Below the pieces are notes generated by a model. The model was not told where the DNA came from and did no database searches. It saw only the letters and a list, made by a program, of their open reading frames with translations. Positions 44,132 to 52,628 of a stretch of 64,000 nucleotides of DNA are shown piece after piece; positions within the stretch are counted from its first letter, which is position 1, and every line of letters begins with the position of its first letter. This DNA comes from Aeropyrum camini SY1 = JCM 12091 (lineage in GTDB: Archaea; Thermoproteota; Thermoprotei_A; Sulfolobales; Acidilobaceae): positions 496,001 through 560,000 of the forward strand of contig NC_022521.1 in NCBI RefSeq assembly GCF_000591035.1, given 5' to 3'. The position numbers were made by a program, and so were the translations under genes.

Positions 44132-45215
44132 CTATTGCTCTATTGATTTCTTTATCTTGTGGTATATGCATTCGCCTCCGCAGCATGAAACCGTTAGCTC
44201 TGCAACCTCTTCTAGATCCATGGCTTTGAGGGCATCTAAAACTATACTGATAAGCCATTTCCTATACCCTATACAATGCGTATTCTTCTGAGAGTTCGGG
44301 TTTTATGCCGAGGATCTCTTCTGGGGTCTTGTGCCAGAAGGGTTCTATCCCGGATTCTTTTTCTGCCTCTAGTATCGCCTCCTCTAAAAGTTGTATGTAT
44401 TTTCCTATCTTGTGGTGCTTCTTTCTTTCTTCTCCAAGCTTATCTATAACCCTTAGTCCGATAGGAATCTAGAAATCTTTTCCATTTTTTCCATTGAGGG
44501 TCTTCCTTGTTTGCTTCGTTTATCATGGCTGTTAGCTCTGAGAGGGTTATGTAGGGGTTTCTCATTTGGTCTGCGTAGGCTCGGAGGTATTTGTCCTGGT
44601 ATTTTTCTTGAGGGGAGGATTTGGGCTATTTCTTTGGAGTATTTCCAGCTTGCCTTTAGGATGTACTGGCATATCTTGTCCCTGTCTTTTACGCCATGTT
44701 TTAGGGCTTCGTTTAGAAGGATGGCTGTGAGCATCCACGGTGGTTTCATCGTGTTGTCTGGCCTGAATAGTTAGTGGTATTCTTTTATGTTTTGCATGAG
44801 TTTTTATGTGAGGGTCGTCTATTTCCTTTTCTCTTTGTAGGAGCTCTTGGTAGGCCCTGTCGTACTCCGCCAATAGCTGCTTGTATGCCTCGTCTATTGT
44901 CGTGTCTACTATGTATATGTACCGGTCTATCTGCTCCTTTGTGAGTTGGGGCGGTGCGGTTTCCTGTAGGTGCTGCTTCTTCTTCCTTATGTTTCTGAGG
45001 AGGAGCCTGATGAGGATGCTGGCTCCGAGGCCTATCATCTCCCTGCTCACGGCCTTTATCGCCCTATTGTTATGTTTTGGATTGTGAGGGTGTCTGTTGT
45101 GTGGGTTTTTGAGGGACGCTATCCTGTAGCTTGCCAGTGGCTGTCTTTCGAGTAGCGCTTCCCCCATGATCTGTGGTTCTATGGGTTTCTCTTCTTTTCC
45201 GGGCGTTTCCTCCAT
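44132..45215 (-). pseudogene. Frameshifted gene(s) of the decayed element
   Basis: Three or more overlapping frames read as one protein if single-base shifts are allowed. The reading starts at an ATG at 45215 (METPGKEEK-like) and includes LTKEQIDRYIYIVDTTIDEA. It changes frame near 44770-44790, continues with PWMLTAILLNEALKHGVKDR, changes frame in a run of five A (plus strand 44602-44606), and goes on with LRAYADQMRNPYITLSELT. A further frame change at about 44262-44273 leads to a C-terminus with CCGGEC and stop at 44132. I do not recognise the family. Confidence 0.5.
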
Positions 45216-45457
45216 TTCTCGGAGTATCTTCGTATCTTCTCTATTCTTTCTTCTTCCTTCCTTTTCTCGGGTATGAACAAGGAGTCTGCGGTCGTCCCCA
45301 CCGGATAATATCTAAACGTGAGGTACCATATCGGATGATATGGTTCGTATCCTGAGTGCTCTCTACCCTTTTCTATGGCTTGTACGAGCACGTATAGGTT
45401 GAATGTGTGGTTTATGTAGCTTACGTCTTCCGGAACCCTTCTACTTATAATTTTCAT
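45179..45457 (-). CDS. Uncharacterised 92-residue protein of the element (possibly fragment)
   Basis: The ATG at 45457 overlaps the end of the upstream frameshifted gene in the ATGA pattern. The protein has a mixed first half (FNLYVLVQAIEKGREHSGYE) and a strongly basic, charged C-terminus (EKRKEEERIEKIRRYSEK). It overlaps the next frame by 37 bases, and it may itself be a fragment of a longer ancestral gene. No family is recognised. Confidence 0.4.
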   Translation of the reverse strand: MKIISRRVPEDVSYINHTFNLYVLVQAIEKGREHSGYEPYHPIWYLTFRYYPVGTTADSLFIPEKRKEEERIEKIRRYSEKWRKRPEKKRNP

Positions 45458-45888
45458 CAGGATATAGGCTGTATAGGTCGTGCTCGCTTATTCCTTCGAA
45501 CTCTCTTGCGAGCCTCTTCGTGAGCTTGTAGGTTTGGGCAAATGTGTATGCGGTGAATTCGAAGGGCTCTCTGCGCTTCCCTCTTCTTATTGCGTCTGCT
45601 ATTATTATTGTTGGTATCTTGTATACGTTTTGAAGCGTGTTCTTTCTGCGTATTCCCCCTGTTTCTGTTAGTATTGCCTCTACCGTTTTCCTTAAAAAGG
45701 GGTCTTTTACCTCTGGTAGTTTTGCCTTGAGGTATTCTACTGCGTTTGCGTAGTCCTTTCTATGTCCCTCTGCATCTCGTATAGTCTCTCGAGCTTCTTC
45801 TTGAGAGGGAGATACTTAAACTTCTCCCCCTCTCTTCCTCCTTTTTCTTGTCCCGCCTCGTAATATACCAGAATATATCCCAGGCCAA
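45441..45888 (-). pseudogene. Frameshifted gene of the element, two single-base losses
   Basis: A GGAGGT ribosome binding site precedes a TTG start at 45888. The reading begins MAWDIFWYITRRDKKKEEE, shifts in a run of five G (about 45826-45830), and continues KFKYLPLKKKLERLYEMQRD. It shifts again in an AAA run (about 45757-45759) and ends with YANAVEYLKAKLPEVKDPF and a C-terminus at 45441. The span is 448 bases, and restoring one G and one A gives exactly 150 codons. The family is not recognised. Confidence 0.6.
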
Positions 45889-45925
45889 TCTAACCTTAAC
45901 CTCCTACAGTTTCTGTAATTAAATC

Positions 45926-46405
45926 TTACTTTAACTTCTTTAAGGCCTCATTTATGATATTATCCGATATTCTGAACCCGTGTTCTTTAAGTTCTCTTAG
46001 CGCTTGAATTAGCTTGTCCTTATCTATAAGTCCTTTATTATAGGCTAGTCGTAAGAGGCCTATAGTTCCAATGACCTTTAGGTTCATGGATTTTGCCTTG
46101 GATCTTGCGATTCTATCGTCTAGGGCTATCATACAGCCATGCTCAACTGCCACTGCTATTGCCTCTGACTCACCTATACCTAGAGGGTCGTGAAGTGCCT
46201 CCACCAATGCCCTATCCTGTGGAGCCAAAACCTTTACTTTACCTTGATTTATAAGGATTTCTAGCTCCTTTGAGCCAGGCCTACCACGGCCTTTAGCGAC
46301 GACCTCCCCGTAAACTGCATGAGGCACAATTATCTCAATGTTAAGAACCGATATTATATCAGTCATATTTAACTTTGCAAGCGCTATTATAACGCTGGAA
46401 TTCAT
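45926..46405 (-). CDS. PIN-like toxin (DUF3368)
   Basis: The sequence follows the DUF3368 family of PIN-like nucleases: MNSSVIIALAKL with the first acidic-site Asn/Ser region, then VPHAVYGEVVAKG, GIGESEAIAVA, and the catalytic-type ALDDRIARSKAKS. Such proteins are RNase toxins partnered by UPF0175 antitoxins, which is what lies just upstream. The ATG at 46405 is conservative; a TTG at 46435 overlapping the antitoxin stop would give the ten further residues usual in the family. The gene is intact, unlike its neighbours. Confidence 0.8.
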   Translation of the reverse strand: MNSSVIIALAKLNMTDIISVLNIEIIVPHAVYGEVVAKGRGRPGSKELEILINQGKVKVLAPQDRALVEALHDPLGIGESEAIAVAVEHGCMIALDDRIARSKAKSMNLKVIGTIGLLRLAYNKGLIDKDKLIQALRELKEHGFRISDNIINEALKKLK

Positions 46406-46427
46406 TACTAGGCAGCGGCTCGGCAGG

Positions 46428-46667
46428 CTACTCAATCCCCAGCTCCTCACGAAGCTCCTCATCACTATAAGGATAAGCTTGTATCCTCCTCCTACGAAGC
46501 TCTACTAGGAAGTCATATAGACTCATTCCAGCCAACTCAGCCGCGCGTTCCACACTAACAATGCCACGGAGAAACAGGTCGACAGCATAAGCTAGTTTAA
46601 CCTCCCTCTCAATATCACCAACATAATGGGAGGGCACCTTAACCTTAACCACTACCTCACGAGACAA
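46428..46667 (-). CDS. UPF0175 antitoxin
   Basis: The 79-residue protein contains a short helix-turn-helix-like region, SVERAAELAGMSLYDFLVEL, followed by RRIQAYPYSDEELREELG, the hallmark of UPF0175 antitoxins. It precedes the DUF3368 toxin with coupled or overlapping translation. It should neutralise the toxin and repress the shared promoter. The ATG is at 46667. Confidence 0.85.
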   Translation of the reverse strand: MSREVVVKVKVPSHYVGDIEREVKLAYAVDLFLRGIVSVERAAELAGMSLYDFLVELRRRRIQAYPYSDEELREELGIE

Positions 46668-46777
46668 CCTCTCTCCCTGCCTTAATTACAATACTCAGCA
46701 ACTCTTATGTTCTTACAGCATGGGATAACCTGTCCCACACGTTATCCTGGGTGATATGAATGAATAGTTTAGAGAAC

Positions 46778-46805
46778 GTCCCAAGTTATCATCAAAGCTT
46801 GGGAC
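46778..46805. repeat. Inverted repeat near the end of the element
   Basis: GTCCCAAG (46778-46785) and CTTGGGAC (46798-46805) are perfect inverted repeats with a 12-base loop, 18 bases from the displaced tRNA fragment. A second pair, GGATAAC and GTTATCC, lies at about 46724-46747. They may be recombinase sites or a terminator. Confidence 0.45.
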
Positions 46806-46822
46806 ATTTGTATTTAAGTGCT

Positions 46823-46861
46823 GGCCTGCGGAGCCGGGGGGTCCCGGGTTCAAATCCCGGC
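46823..46861 (+). repeat. Displaced 3' half of tRNA-Arg (att-like direct repeat)
   Basis: GGCCTGCGGAGCCGG is identical to the anticodon arm of the intact tRNA-Arg, and GGTCCCGGGTTCAAATCCCG matches its T-arm. The two copies differ by one substitution and one insertion in the variable region and diverge after CCCGGC. No 5' half is found upstream, so it is not a functional tRNA. Confidence 0.7.
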
Positions 46862-46870
46862 CCAGGCCCA

Positions 46871-47384
46871 CAAACTCCTGGATTATCTAATGGGTATGAC
46901 AAGGAATGGAGCGTCTGTCGCTAAAGGGGGAAGAGACATATTGTTGTGTTGTCGATGGTGTTAGGGATGCAAGACTGATAATAATAGTGATAATAATTAA
47001 TGATATTGAGACTGGACACCGGACATACTATCAGAACTCCCTTTTAGTTTAGTTAGCCTAATCCTAATTCATGGAAAATTGTGTTTATGACTGGGGTTAT
47101 ATGAGGTACATAATTTGTATGCCGTTGCGTATTTCCTGGAAAATAAAATATTTACTGTATATATCCTAGAATAAACTGTATAAGTTACACGTAATTAATA
47201 GATTCTTGCTGAGGTTATAACGTTGATCGTAAAAGAGATATTTTACATTAGATATTTCAATATTTCAATTATTTTACGATTTCAATTATTTTACGCAGTC
47301 TGGTCTTGTTCTCTAGGGTTAAAAACGGTCTAATATTGAGGTCTAGCAGGTAAGTTCATGGTTTATGGCAGGAGATGAGCTATA
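46871..47384. other. 514-base AT-rich non-coding region
   Basis: No gene is supported. The sequence is far richer in A+T than its surroundings and includes several homopolymeric A/T stretches and the 17-bp tandem repeat at 47263-47295. It lies just outside the tRNA-derived repeat and may belong to the element or be an origin-like or regulatory region of the membrane protein gene that follows. No recognisable origin recognition box was seen. Confidence 0.45.
47263..47295. repeat. 17-bp tandem repeat, two copies
   Basis: The unit TTTCAATTATTTTACGA occurs at 47263-47279 and again, without its final base, at 47280-47295. A partial third copy (ATATTTCAA) precedes it. The repeat lies 90 bases before the ATG of the following gene. 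It could bind a regulator. Confidence 0.6.
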
Positions 47385-47873
47385 ATGGCTGACTTAGCTA
47401 ACATAATTTTGGGATGGTTACACATTCTTGCTGTTGTTATATGGATAGGAGGCTCTATAGTTCTGGACGTGATTCTGAGGCCAGGCTCTATTAGGAGTAT
47501 GGGGCTGACGCAGGAGCAGGCTGCAAGGCTGGGGCAAGCCATTTCCAGAAGGTTTAGCCCCATGGTGTGGATATCCGTGGGCATAATTGCTGTTACGGGG
47601 GTTCTGAGGGCCGCTAGGATTGGTGTTCTAAGCTTTGAGGGCCTCACAAGCTCGACATACGGCCTTATACTCTCGGTGAAGCTCGTGCTTTTCCTTTTAA
47701 TGATGATAGTGGGAGTCATGATAGGTAGGACCGGGCTCAGGTTAGCGAGATTGGATGAGCCCGAGGAGTCTCTTAAGGCCCAGACCAGGATAAGGAAGCT
47801 ATCGGAGATAAACATAGTGCTGGGAATAGCTGTTGTACTATTGGCTGTTATCCTCAGGTACGGCGGGTTATAG
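47385..47873 (+). CDS. CopD-like four-helix membrane protein
   Basis: The 162-residue protein has four membrane segments: ILGWLHILAVVIWIGGSIVL, WISVGIIAVTGVL, LILSVKLVLFLLMMIVGVM and NIVLGIAVVLLAVIL. The HILAVVIWIGG signature with its His, and the RFSPMVWIS segment, match the CopD family of copper-resistance or heme-related proteins. The function here is unknown; copper handling for the oxidase at 21 kb is a possibility. The ATG is preceded by GGAGATGAG. Confidence 0.72.
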   Translation: MADLANIILGWLHILAVVIWIGGSIVLDVILRPGSIRSMGLTQEQAARLGQAISRRFSPMVWISVGIIAVTGVLRAARIGVLSFEGLTSSTYGLILSVKLVLFLLMMIVGVMIGRTGLRLARLDEPEESLKAQTRIRKLSEINIVLGIAVVLLAVILRYGGL

Positions 47874-48110
47874 GCTAGCGCGCGCGGCGGCTATCTTGTT
47901 AGAACTTGTTGATAGTTGCCGCGTGTTATTTAATTGTTGTTAATGACCTTGACCTGTGTGTTTGCCAGCATGTTCTTCTTTCCTAGGCGGCGGGGGAGTA
48001 GACTTAGGCTTTGGTTGCCGCCCTATTCCGTAGCCCGGCCCCCAGATTATACACGCATTTATAGGGTATATAGGTATTTAGCCTCGTTTATAGGCGGGGG
48101 AGGTCTGGGT

Positions 48111-48785
48111 TTGGGTGTTGCCGTGGATGATGTCTGGAAATCTTATAGGCTAGGACGCGTGAGCACCCCTATTTTAAAGGGAGTCTCGTTCTCGGTCTCC
48201 GAGGGGGAGTTCGTCGGCATTCTCGGGCCGTCGGGAAGTGGGAAGAGCACTCTAGTGATGTTGCTGGCTGGTATAGACACCCCCGATAGGGGCAGGATTG
48301 TGGTGGACGGGGTGGAGGTGTCCTCCCTCCCCCCTGGCGCCAGGTCCTCGTGGAGGCGGAGTAACGTGGGCATTGTGTTCCAGTTCTTCCACCTCATACC
48401 CACGTTAACAGCTTTGGAGAACGTGCTTCTCGGTATGGAGATAGCTGGGGTTAGGAGAGATAGGGATAGGGCAATGGATCTCTTGAAGTTTGTGGGTCTC
48501 GAGGATAAGGCAGATAGGTTTCCAGCGGAGCTTAGTGGGGGTGAACAGCAGAGGGTTGCGATAGCCCGGGCTCTAGCTCATAATCCCAAGCTGTTGCTGG
48601 CGGACGAGCCGACGGCGAACCTCGACTACGAGAATAAGATTAGGGTGGTGAGGCTCCTCCGCATGGCGACAAAGAGAGGTGCCACCGTGATATTCGCCAC
48701 ACACGATCCCCACCTCGTGGAGGAGGCCGATAGGATAGTGGAGATTAGGGACGGCCGGGTGACAGGTGTTGAGGCTAGCGTTTAA
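48111..48785 (+). CDS. ABC transporter ATP-binding protein (MacB/LolD type)
   Basis: The ATPase has Walker A GPSGSGKSTL, the Q-loop VFQFFHL, the ABC signature LSGGEQQR, Walker B LLLADEPTA, and the switch His in FATHDPH. The length of 224 residues fits the LolD/MacB branch. The TTG at 48111 has a GGAGGT site six bases upstream, so I prefer it to upstream codons of the open frame that starts at 47934. A TATA-like TATATAGG sits about 45 bases before. The stop lies within the start of the permease gene, so they are coupled. Confidence 0.9.
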   Translation: MGVAVDDVWKSYRLGRVSTPILKGVSFSVSEGEFVGILGPSGSGKSTLVMLLAGIDTPDRGRIVVDGVEVSSLPPGARSSWRRSNVGIVFQFFHLIPTLTALENVLLGMEIAGVRRDRDRAMDLLKFVGLEDKADRFPAELSGGEQQRVAIARALAHNPKLLLADEPTANLDYENKIRVVRLLRMATKRGATVIFATHDPHLVEEADRIVEIRDGRVTGVEASV

Positions 48786-51150
48786 GGCTGGGTTAAGGCA
48801 GGGCTTCAGGGGGAGGCTGGAGACTCTAACTCTGGTGGCAGTTATACTGTTGGCCGTGGGCCTCTACGGCGTTTTCATAGTCTCTGCGGACAACATGAGC
48901 AGGCACGTGTACCTCCAGATGAGGGATAGGATAGGAGATGTAATGGTGGCCGGCGTCTTCACTGAGGAGCACAGGGATGTAGCGGCTGGTATTGACGGTG
49001 TTGAGAGCGTGGATCTCGCTAAAGTCATACCGTTAGCCGTGATAGAAACCGTGGAAGGAGAGCAGTATACCGTCGCCGTCGCCGACATCCAGTATTTTAA
49101 CAGGCTGGCGGTAAAAGATGTGGAGGGTAGGATGCCAGAATCGCCTGGCGAAGCCGTACTATACTGGGCACTCGGGGGTATGGGGAGGGCTGGGCTAGAA
49201 GACCTTATGGGTGAGGAGCTGTTGCTCAGGCTATACAGCATCGAGGGTAAACCCCTCGAGTTGAGAGTTAGAATTGTCGGTATTGCCAGGGGTTTCGAGT
49301 GGATAGGGGGGAGGCAGACCGCTCTGATAGTCGGCGAGCGTGACATAGACAATGCTGTTAACGGGTTCTATACAATGATGGCCGTCAAAGTCCCAAACCC
49401 GGAGGCGGTGGATCTAGACGAGCTGGCCGACGAGATCAGGCAAAGGCTAGAGGCTTCGGGAGCCATCGTTTCGTTCACCTGGGTTAACAAGCCGGAGGAA
49501 AACCCTGTGAAAGCTTTGCTGGAGGGGGCTATGAGCGTGTTTACAACGCCTGCGTCGCTGCTCTTCCTGCTTATCCCCCTGCTCCCGGCCGCCGCGGGCT
49601 CGGCTATGATAGTTAGGGATTCTAGGATGATAGCCGTTATGAGGGCCATGGGGGCTGGGCTGCCCGAGATTGCCTCCTACTATGCCGCTCCATGGCTGTT
49701 TAGGGGTTTCCTCGGTCTAGCACTCGGCCTGTCCTTCGTCTACGCCGCCTCAGCGCCACTATATACACGTCTCTTCGTGGGCGACTCTGAGATAGCCACG
49801 GTTTTGTACAATGCCTATGGTTTCGAAGTGGAGCCTAGCCTCCTAGCGAAGCTAGCCCTTGTAGGCGCCGGCGGCGTTGTAGCTGGTGCCCTAGCCCCGC
49901 TGCTGCTGGCGCTCAGGGTTGACGTCGTGCGGGCTATACAGTCCTCCTCACTACCCCTCCTGATAACCCCTCCCAAGATACACGTGCCGGGCCCCCTAGT
50001 AATCGTAGAAGCCTTCAGAGACATACTATCTAGGCCTTTCAAGCTGGCCGCACTGGCACTAGCCCTGGGGATACTAGCGGGGATACCTGTGGCGACCTCA
50101 GCCCTCTCCAACTCGCTTGACGATGTGAAAAACCTCTACTCCAACGTTATGCCCCCCGATGTTTTTGTAGAGGTTCAGTCTCTCGCCCTAGGAACCCCAC
50201 CACAGCCTGCAGCCCAGGTTTTATCAGGCATACTCAGGGGGCTAGAGGGCGTTAAGGCCTACACTGTATTCGACTCGGCAAGCTATGTTAACGCACTCGG
50301 CATCAAAGAGTTCACGCAGCTGGTAGCTGTTGTCGATGGAGACCCCGGTGTCGCCTTCCCCCTAGCGGAGGGGCGGTATCCAGAGAAGCCTGGTGAGGCT
50401 GTTGTATCAGAGGCTCTATCAGGCCTGCTGGATGTGGGGGTGGGTGATAGAATAGCCCTCAAGCTGGAAGGAGGTGAGGTGGAGCTTGTGGTAGTGGGGG
50501 TTTCGAAGGCCAGGCTCAACAACGGATTCTACCTGGTTGTAGCATCCGGCTATTTTGGGGAGGCCACGGGCAGGGAGCCGGGGGTGCATTCCGCAACAGC
50601 CCATATAGACCTGTCTGACGGTGTCGATCCTGAAGACTTCCTGGCAAGGGTTGAAGAAGAGGTCTCCTCAAAAGGCTTCCTAACTGTCGTGTTCAAGGCG
50701 TCGAGGGCTGATATTGTGAATGCCATTGATAGTGTCTCTATACTGTACAAGGCCATAATGAGCGGCATTGGGCTCCTTGCGGCGGCGGGTGTGGCCATAA
50801 CGATAGGATCCATATTTGCAGTAGACGCGTCGTCGAGGGCTAGGGAGATCGCGGGGCTCCTAGCCATGGGAGCCAGGTTTAGAAGGATAGCAGCATCAAC
50901 AACAATCCAAACACTACTATCAATAATAGCGTCTCTCCCACTAGCATACGCCTCGGGCTACACCATAGCCAGGGTTATATCTGAGAGGGCAGCCCTGGCG
51001 GTGGGGTATCTACCCCCACGCATAGAGGCTGGGGACATCTTGACAGCCGGAACCATAGTGCTACCACTTCTTGTAGGGGCGGTATCTGCTCTAGCCTCAT
51101 TAATACTGTTCCTCCGCAGGCTGAGGATTATAGAGCTGCTTAGAGAATAG
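48766..51150 (+). CDS. MacB/FtsX-type ABC transporter permease
   Basis: The 794-residue protein has an N-terminal membrane helix, a large extracytoplasmic domain and then a group of helices (SLLFLLIPLLPAAAGSAMIV region). A second extracytoplasmic domain and a final group of helices follow (AAAGVAITIGSIFAVDASSR onward). This duplicated FtsX-type layout, together with the ATPase gene, suggests an exporter or lipoprotein-type mechanotransmission permease. The substrate is unknown. The start is GTG, overlapping the ATPase gene by 20 bases. Confidence 0.85.
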   Translation: MLRLAFKAGLRQGFRGRLETLTLVAVILLAVGLYGVFIVSADNMSRHVYLQMRDRIGDVMVAGVFTEEHRDVAAGIDGVESVDLAKVIPLAVIETVEGEQYTVAVADIQYFNRLAVKDVEGRMPESPGEAVLYWALGGMGRAGLEDLMGEELLLRLYSIEGKPLELRVRIVGIARGFEWIGGRQTALIVGERDIDNAVNGFYTMMAVKVPNPEAVDLDELADEIRQRLEASGAIVSFTWVNKPEENPVKALLEGAMSVFTTPASLLFLLIPLLPAAAGSAMIVRDSRMIAVMRAMGAGLPEIASYYAAPWLFRGFLGLALGLSFVYAASAPLYTRLFVGDSEIATVLYNAYGFEVEPSLLAKLALVGAGGVVAGALAPLLLALRVDVVRAIQSSSLPLLITPPKIHVPGPLVIVEAFRDILSRPFKLAALALALGILAGIPVATSALSNSLDDVKNLYSNVMPPDVFVEVQSLALGTPPQPAAQVLSGILRGLEGVKAYTVFDSASYVNALGIKEFTQLVAVVDGDPGVAFPLAEGRYPEKPGEAVVSEALSGLLDVGVGDRIALKLEGGEVELVVVGVSKARLNNGFYLVVASGYFGEATGREPGVHSATAHIDLSDGVDPEDFLARVEEEVSSKGFLTVVFKASRADIVNAIDSVSILYKAIMSGIGLLAAAGVAITIGSIFAVDASSRAREIAGLLAMGARFRRIAASTTIQTLLSIIASLPLAYASGYTIARVISERAALAVGYLPPRIEAGDILTAGTIVLPLLVGAVSALASLILFLRRLRIIELLRE

Positions 51151-51324
51151 GTACCACACGTTACTGAAGGGGAGCCCTGGGTGGTTGTTGTATTGTGAAT
51201 GGATGCATTTGGAGACGCCGCCCACTCTACCTCCGGCGATAGGCGAGGACCGGTGCAGCCGCCTTTTCTATTTACCTCTCACACACTGTATCTAGACTAG
51301 GGGTAGTGGGGTTTTAGTACAGCT

Positions 51325-52392
51325 ATGGACGCTGTAAGCCCCAGCGAGGCTCGGGTGATTCTACAGAGGTATGGGGCTGATAGAGTACTGCTCATAGGCC
51401 CTCCGGGTGTTGGTAAGAGCACTGTTGTTAGGGAGTATGCCGAGGAGACCGCCTCGAGGGAGGGGCTTGAGTTCGTCGACCTCTCCGAAGTGCAGAGCCT
51501 TGAGGACCTCGAGGCAGGGAGGTTTTACGCCTTCCTCCATATATATGCCCCCCTTGTTAGGGCTGAGGACCTCGCTTTCATAGCCCGTAGGGGAGAGGGC
51601 TACGACTGGGCTCTACCTTCAAAACTAGCCTACCTGACAAGGCCTGGGGTGAGAGGCCTTGTTTTCATAGACGAGATAACCAACGTCTCCCTGCCGGAGG
51701 TGCAGACCATACTCTTCAGCACGGTTCTGGACAAGAGGATAGCCTACTATAAGCTGTCAAGCGGTGTCGAGGTAGCGGCCGCAGGCAACTCGCCACGCGA
51801 CAGCCCCGTGGCACAATGGCCTCCACCCCCGTTGCTAGACAGGTTCAGACTCCTACTGAGGGTTAAGCCCCCAGACCCGGGGGAGTGGGTCTCCTGGATG
51901 AACTCCGTTGGAAGGCCGTGGGATAGAAGGGTCGCGGCTGTGCTCAAAGCCAGGCCAAACCTAATCTACCGGCCGCCCGAGGATGAGGAGGACAAGTTCC
52001 CCACCCCCCGGTCCTGGAGCCAGCTGGCGTGGGAGCTCGCCAAAACGGATGCCCACGGCGACGAGGCGTTCAGGATAGCTGCTATGACGGTGGGACGCCG
52101 GGCTGCTGAGGAGGCTAGGCAGTTCCTGCAGCCAGACCCCCGGTCTCTGGACATCTCAATGTTCTCCAGGCTTGGCGAGAGGGAGAGGCTCACCCTGCTG
52201 GCCGTCGAGGCGGGAAGGCTGGCTTCGTCAGGCATGGAGGAGGTGTGCAGGGCTCTGGAGAGGATAGGCTCCTACGGAGCACACTATGCAGTGTGGCTGC
52301 TCATGCTGTCGGGTGTGGATACAGTGGAGGTGGCCAGCTCCTGCAGATATGTGGAGGGCCTGCTCAGCAAGCTCTCAAACTACCTGGGGTGA
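51325..52392 (+). CDS. MoxR-family AAA+ ATPase
   Basis: MoxR ATPases act with VWA proteins as chaperones for metal insertion or complex maturation. Walker A is LIGPPGVGKSTVV (residue 25 on), Walker B is GLVFIDEITNVS, and the sensor region is AAGNSPRDSP. The rest is helical. The length of 355 residues is typical. The stop overlaps the next gene in GTGA fashion, and a VWA protein follows, which is the classic pairing. Confidence 0.85.
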   Translation: MDAVSPSEARVILQRYGADRVLLIGPPGVGKSTVVREYAEETASREGLEFVDLSEVQSLEDLEAGRFYAFLHIYAPLVRAEDLAFIARRGEGYDWALPSKLAYLTRPGVRGLVFIDEITNVSLPEVQTILFSTVLDKRIAYYKLSSGVEVAAAGNSPRDSPVAQWPPPPLLDRFRLLLRVKPPDPGEWVSWMNSVGRPWDRRVAAVLKARPNLIYRPPEDEEDKFPTPRSWSQLAWELAKTDAHGDEAFRIAAMTVGRRAAEEARQFLQPDPRSLDISMFSRLGERERLTLLAVEAGRLASSGMEEVCRALERIGSYGAHYAVWLLMLSGVDTVEVASSCRYVEGLLSKLSNYLG

Positions 52393-52628
52393 GAGTTTTG
52401 TACGCTGAGGCACTCTGCCTGGGGAGGCTGAGGATAGCCTACTTCAAAGGCCCTCTAGCAGTGGTTCTAGTGGGCTCTCTAACGCTGCCCCTACCCTCCC
52501 TTCTCTGCCGCCCCCGAAGGAGGGTTGTCCGTAGAGGCTACAGCCTGAGGTTCCACAGGATTCTAGAGCTGGCGTTGAGGGCGAGGGAGTCTTGGAGGGC
52601 TGTGGTGAGAGAATATCGTGGGCGATAG
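52389..52628 (+). CDS. Small membrane-associated protein between MoxR and VWA genes
   Basis: A GTG start at 52389 overlaps the stop of the MoxR gene (GTGA), and the frame runs 79 residues. It contains one hydrophobic segment, GPLAVVLVGSLTLPLPSLLC, followed by the strongly basic RPRRRVVRRG and an amphipathic helix. It overlaps the VWA gene by 37 bases in another frame. I recognise no family. The tight coupling on both sides supports a real gene. Confidence 0.6.
   Translation: MRVLYAEALCLGRLRIAYFKGPLAVVLVGSLTLPLPSLLCRPRRRVVRRGYSLRFHRILELALRARESWRAVVREYRGR

Larger units (their letters stand above)
44026..46861. mobile_element. Decayed integrated element at the tRNA-Arg gene
   Basis: The 3' half of tRNA-Arg (44026-44063) is repeated with one substitution and one insertion at 46823-46861. 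This is the arrangement left by integration into a tRNA gene, with the intact tRNA at one end and a displaced fragment at the other. Between them lie a set of minus-strand genes broken by frameshifts, composition visibly A-rich on the coding strand, and a toxin-antitoxin pair. No integrase is left, so the element is defective. It could be a former plasmid or virus. The bounds are those of the repeat. Confidence 0.65.

Noticed and set aside
46811-46870. A second functional tRNA-Arg gene
   Set aside because: Only the 3' half is present. The acceptor strand after the T-arm does not pair with any upstream 5' half, and no intron-split half was seen nearby.
44074-46900. CRISPR array in the AT-rich block or element
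   Set aside because: No regularly spaced repeats were found; only a two-copy tandem repeat and the tRNA-derived repeat occur.
46871-47384. Chromosomal replication origin
   Set aside because: The region is AT-rich, but I see no origin recognition box and no cdc6/orc gene next to it, so I list it only as an AT-rich region.
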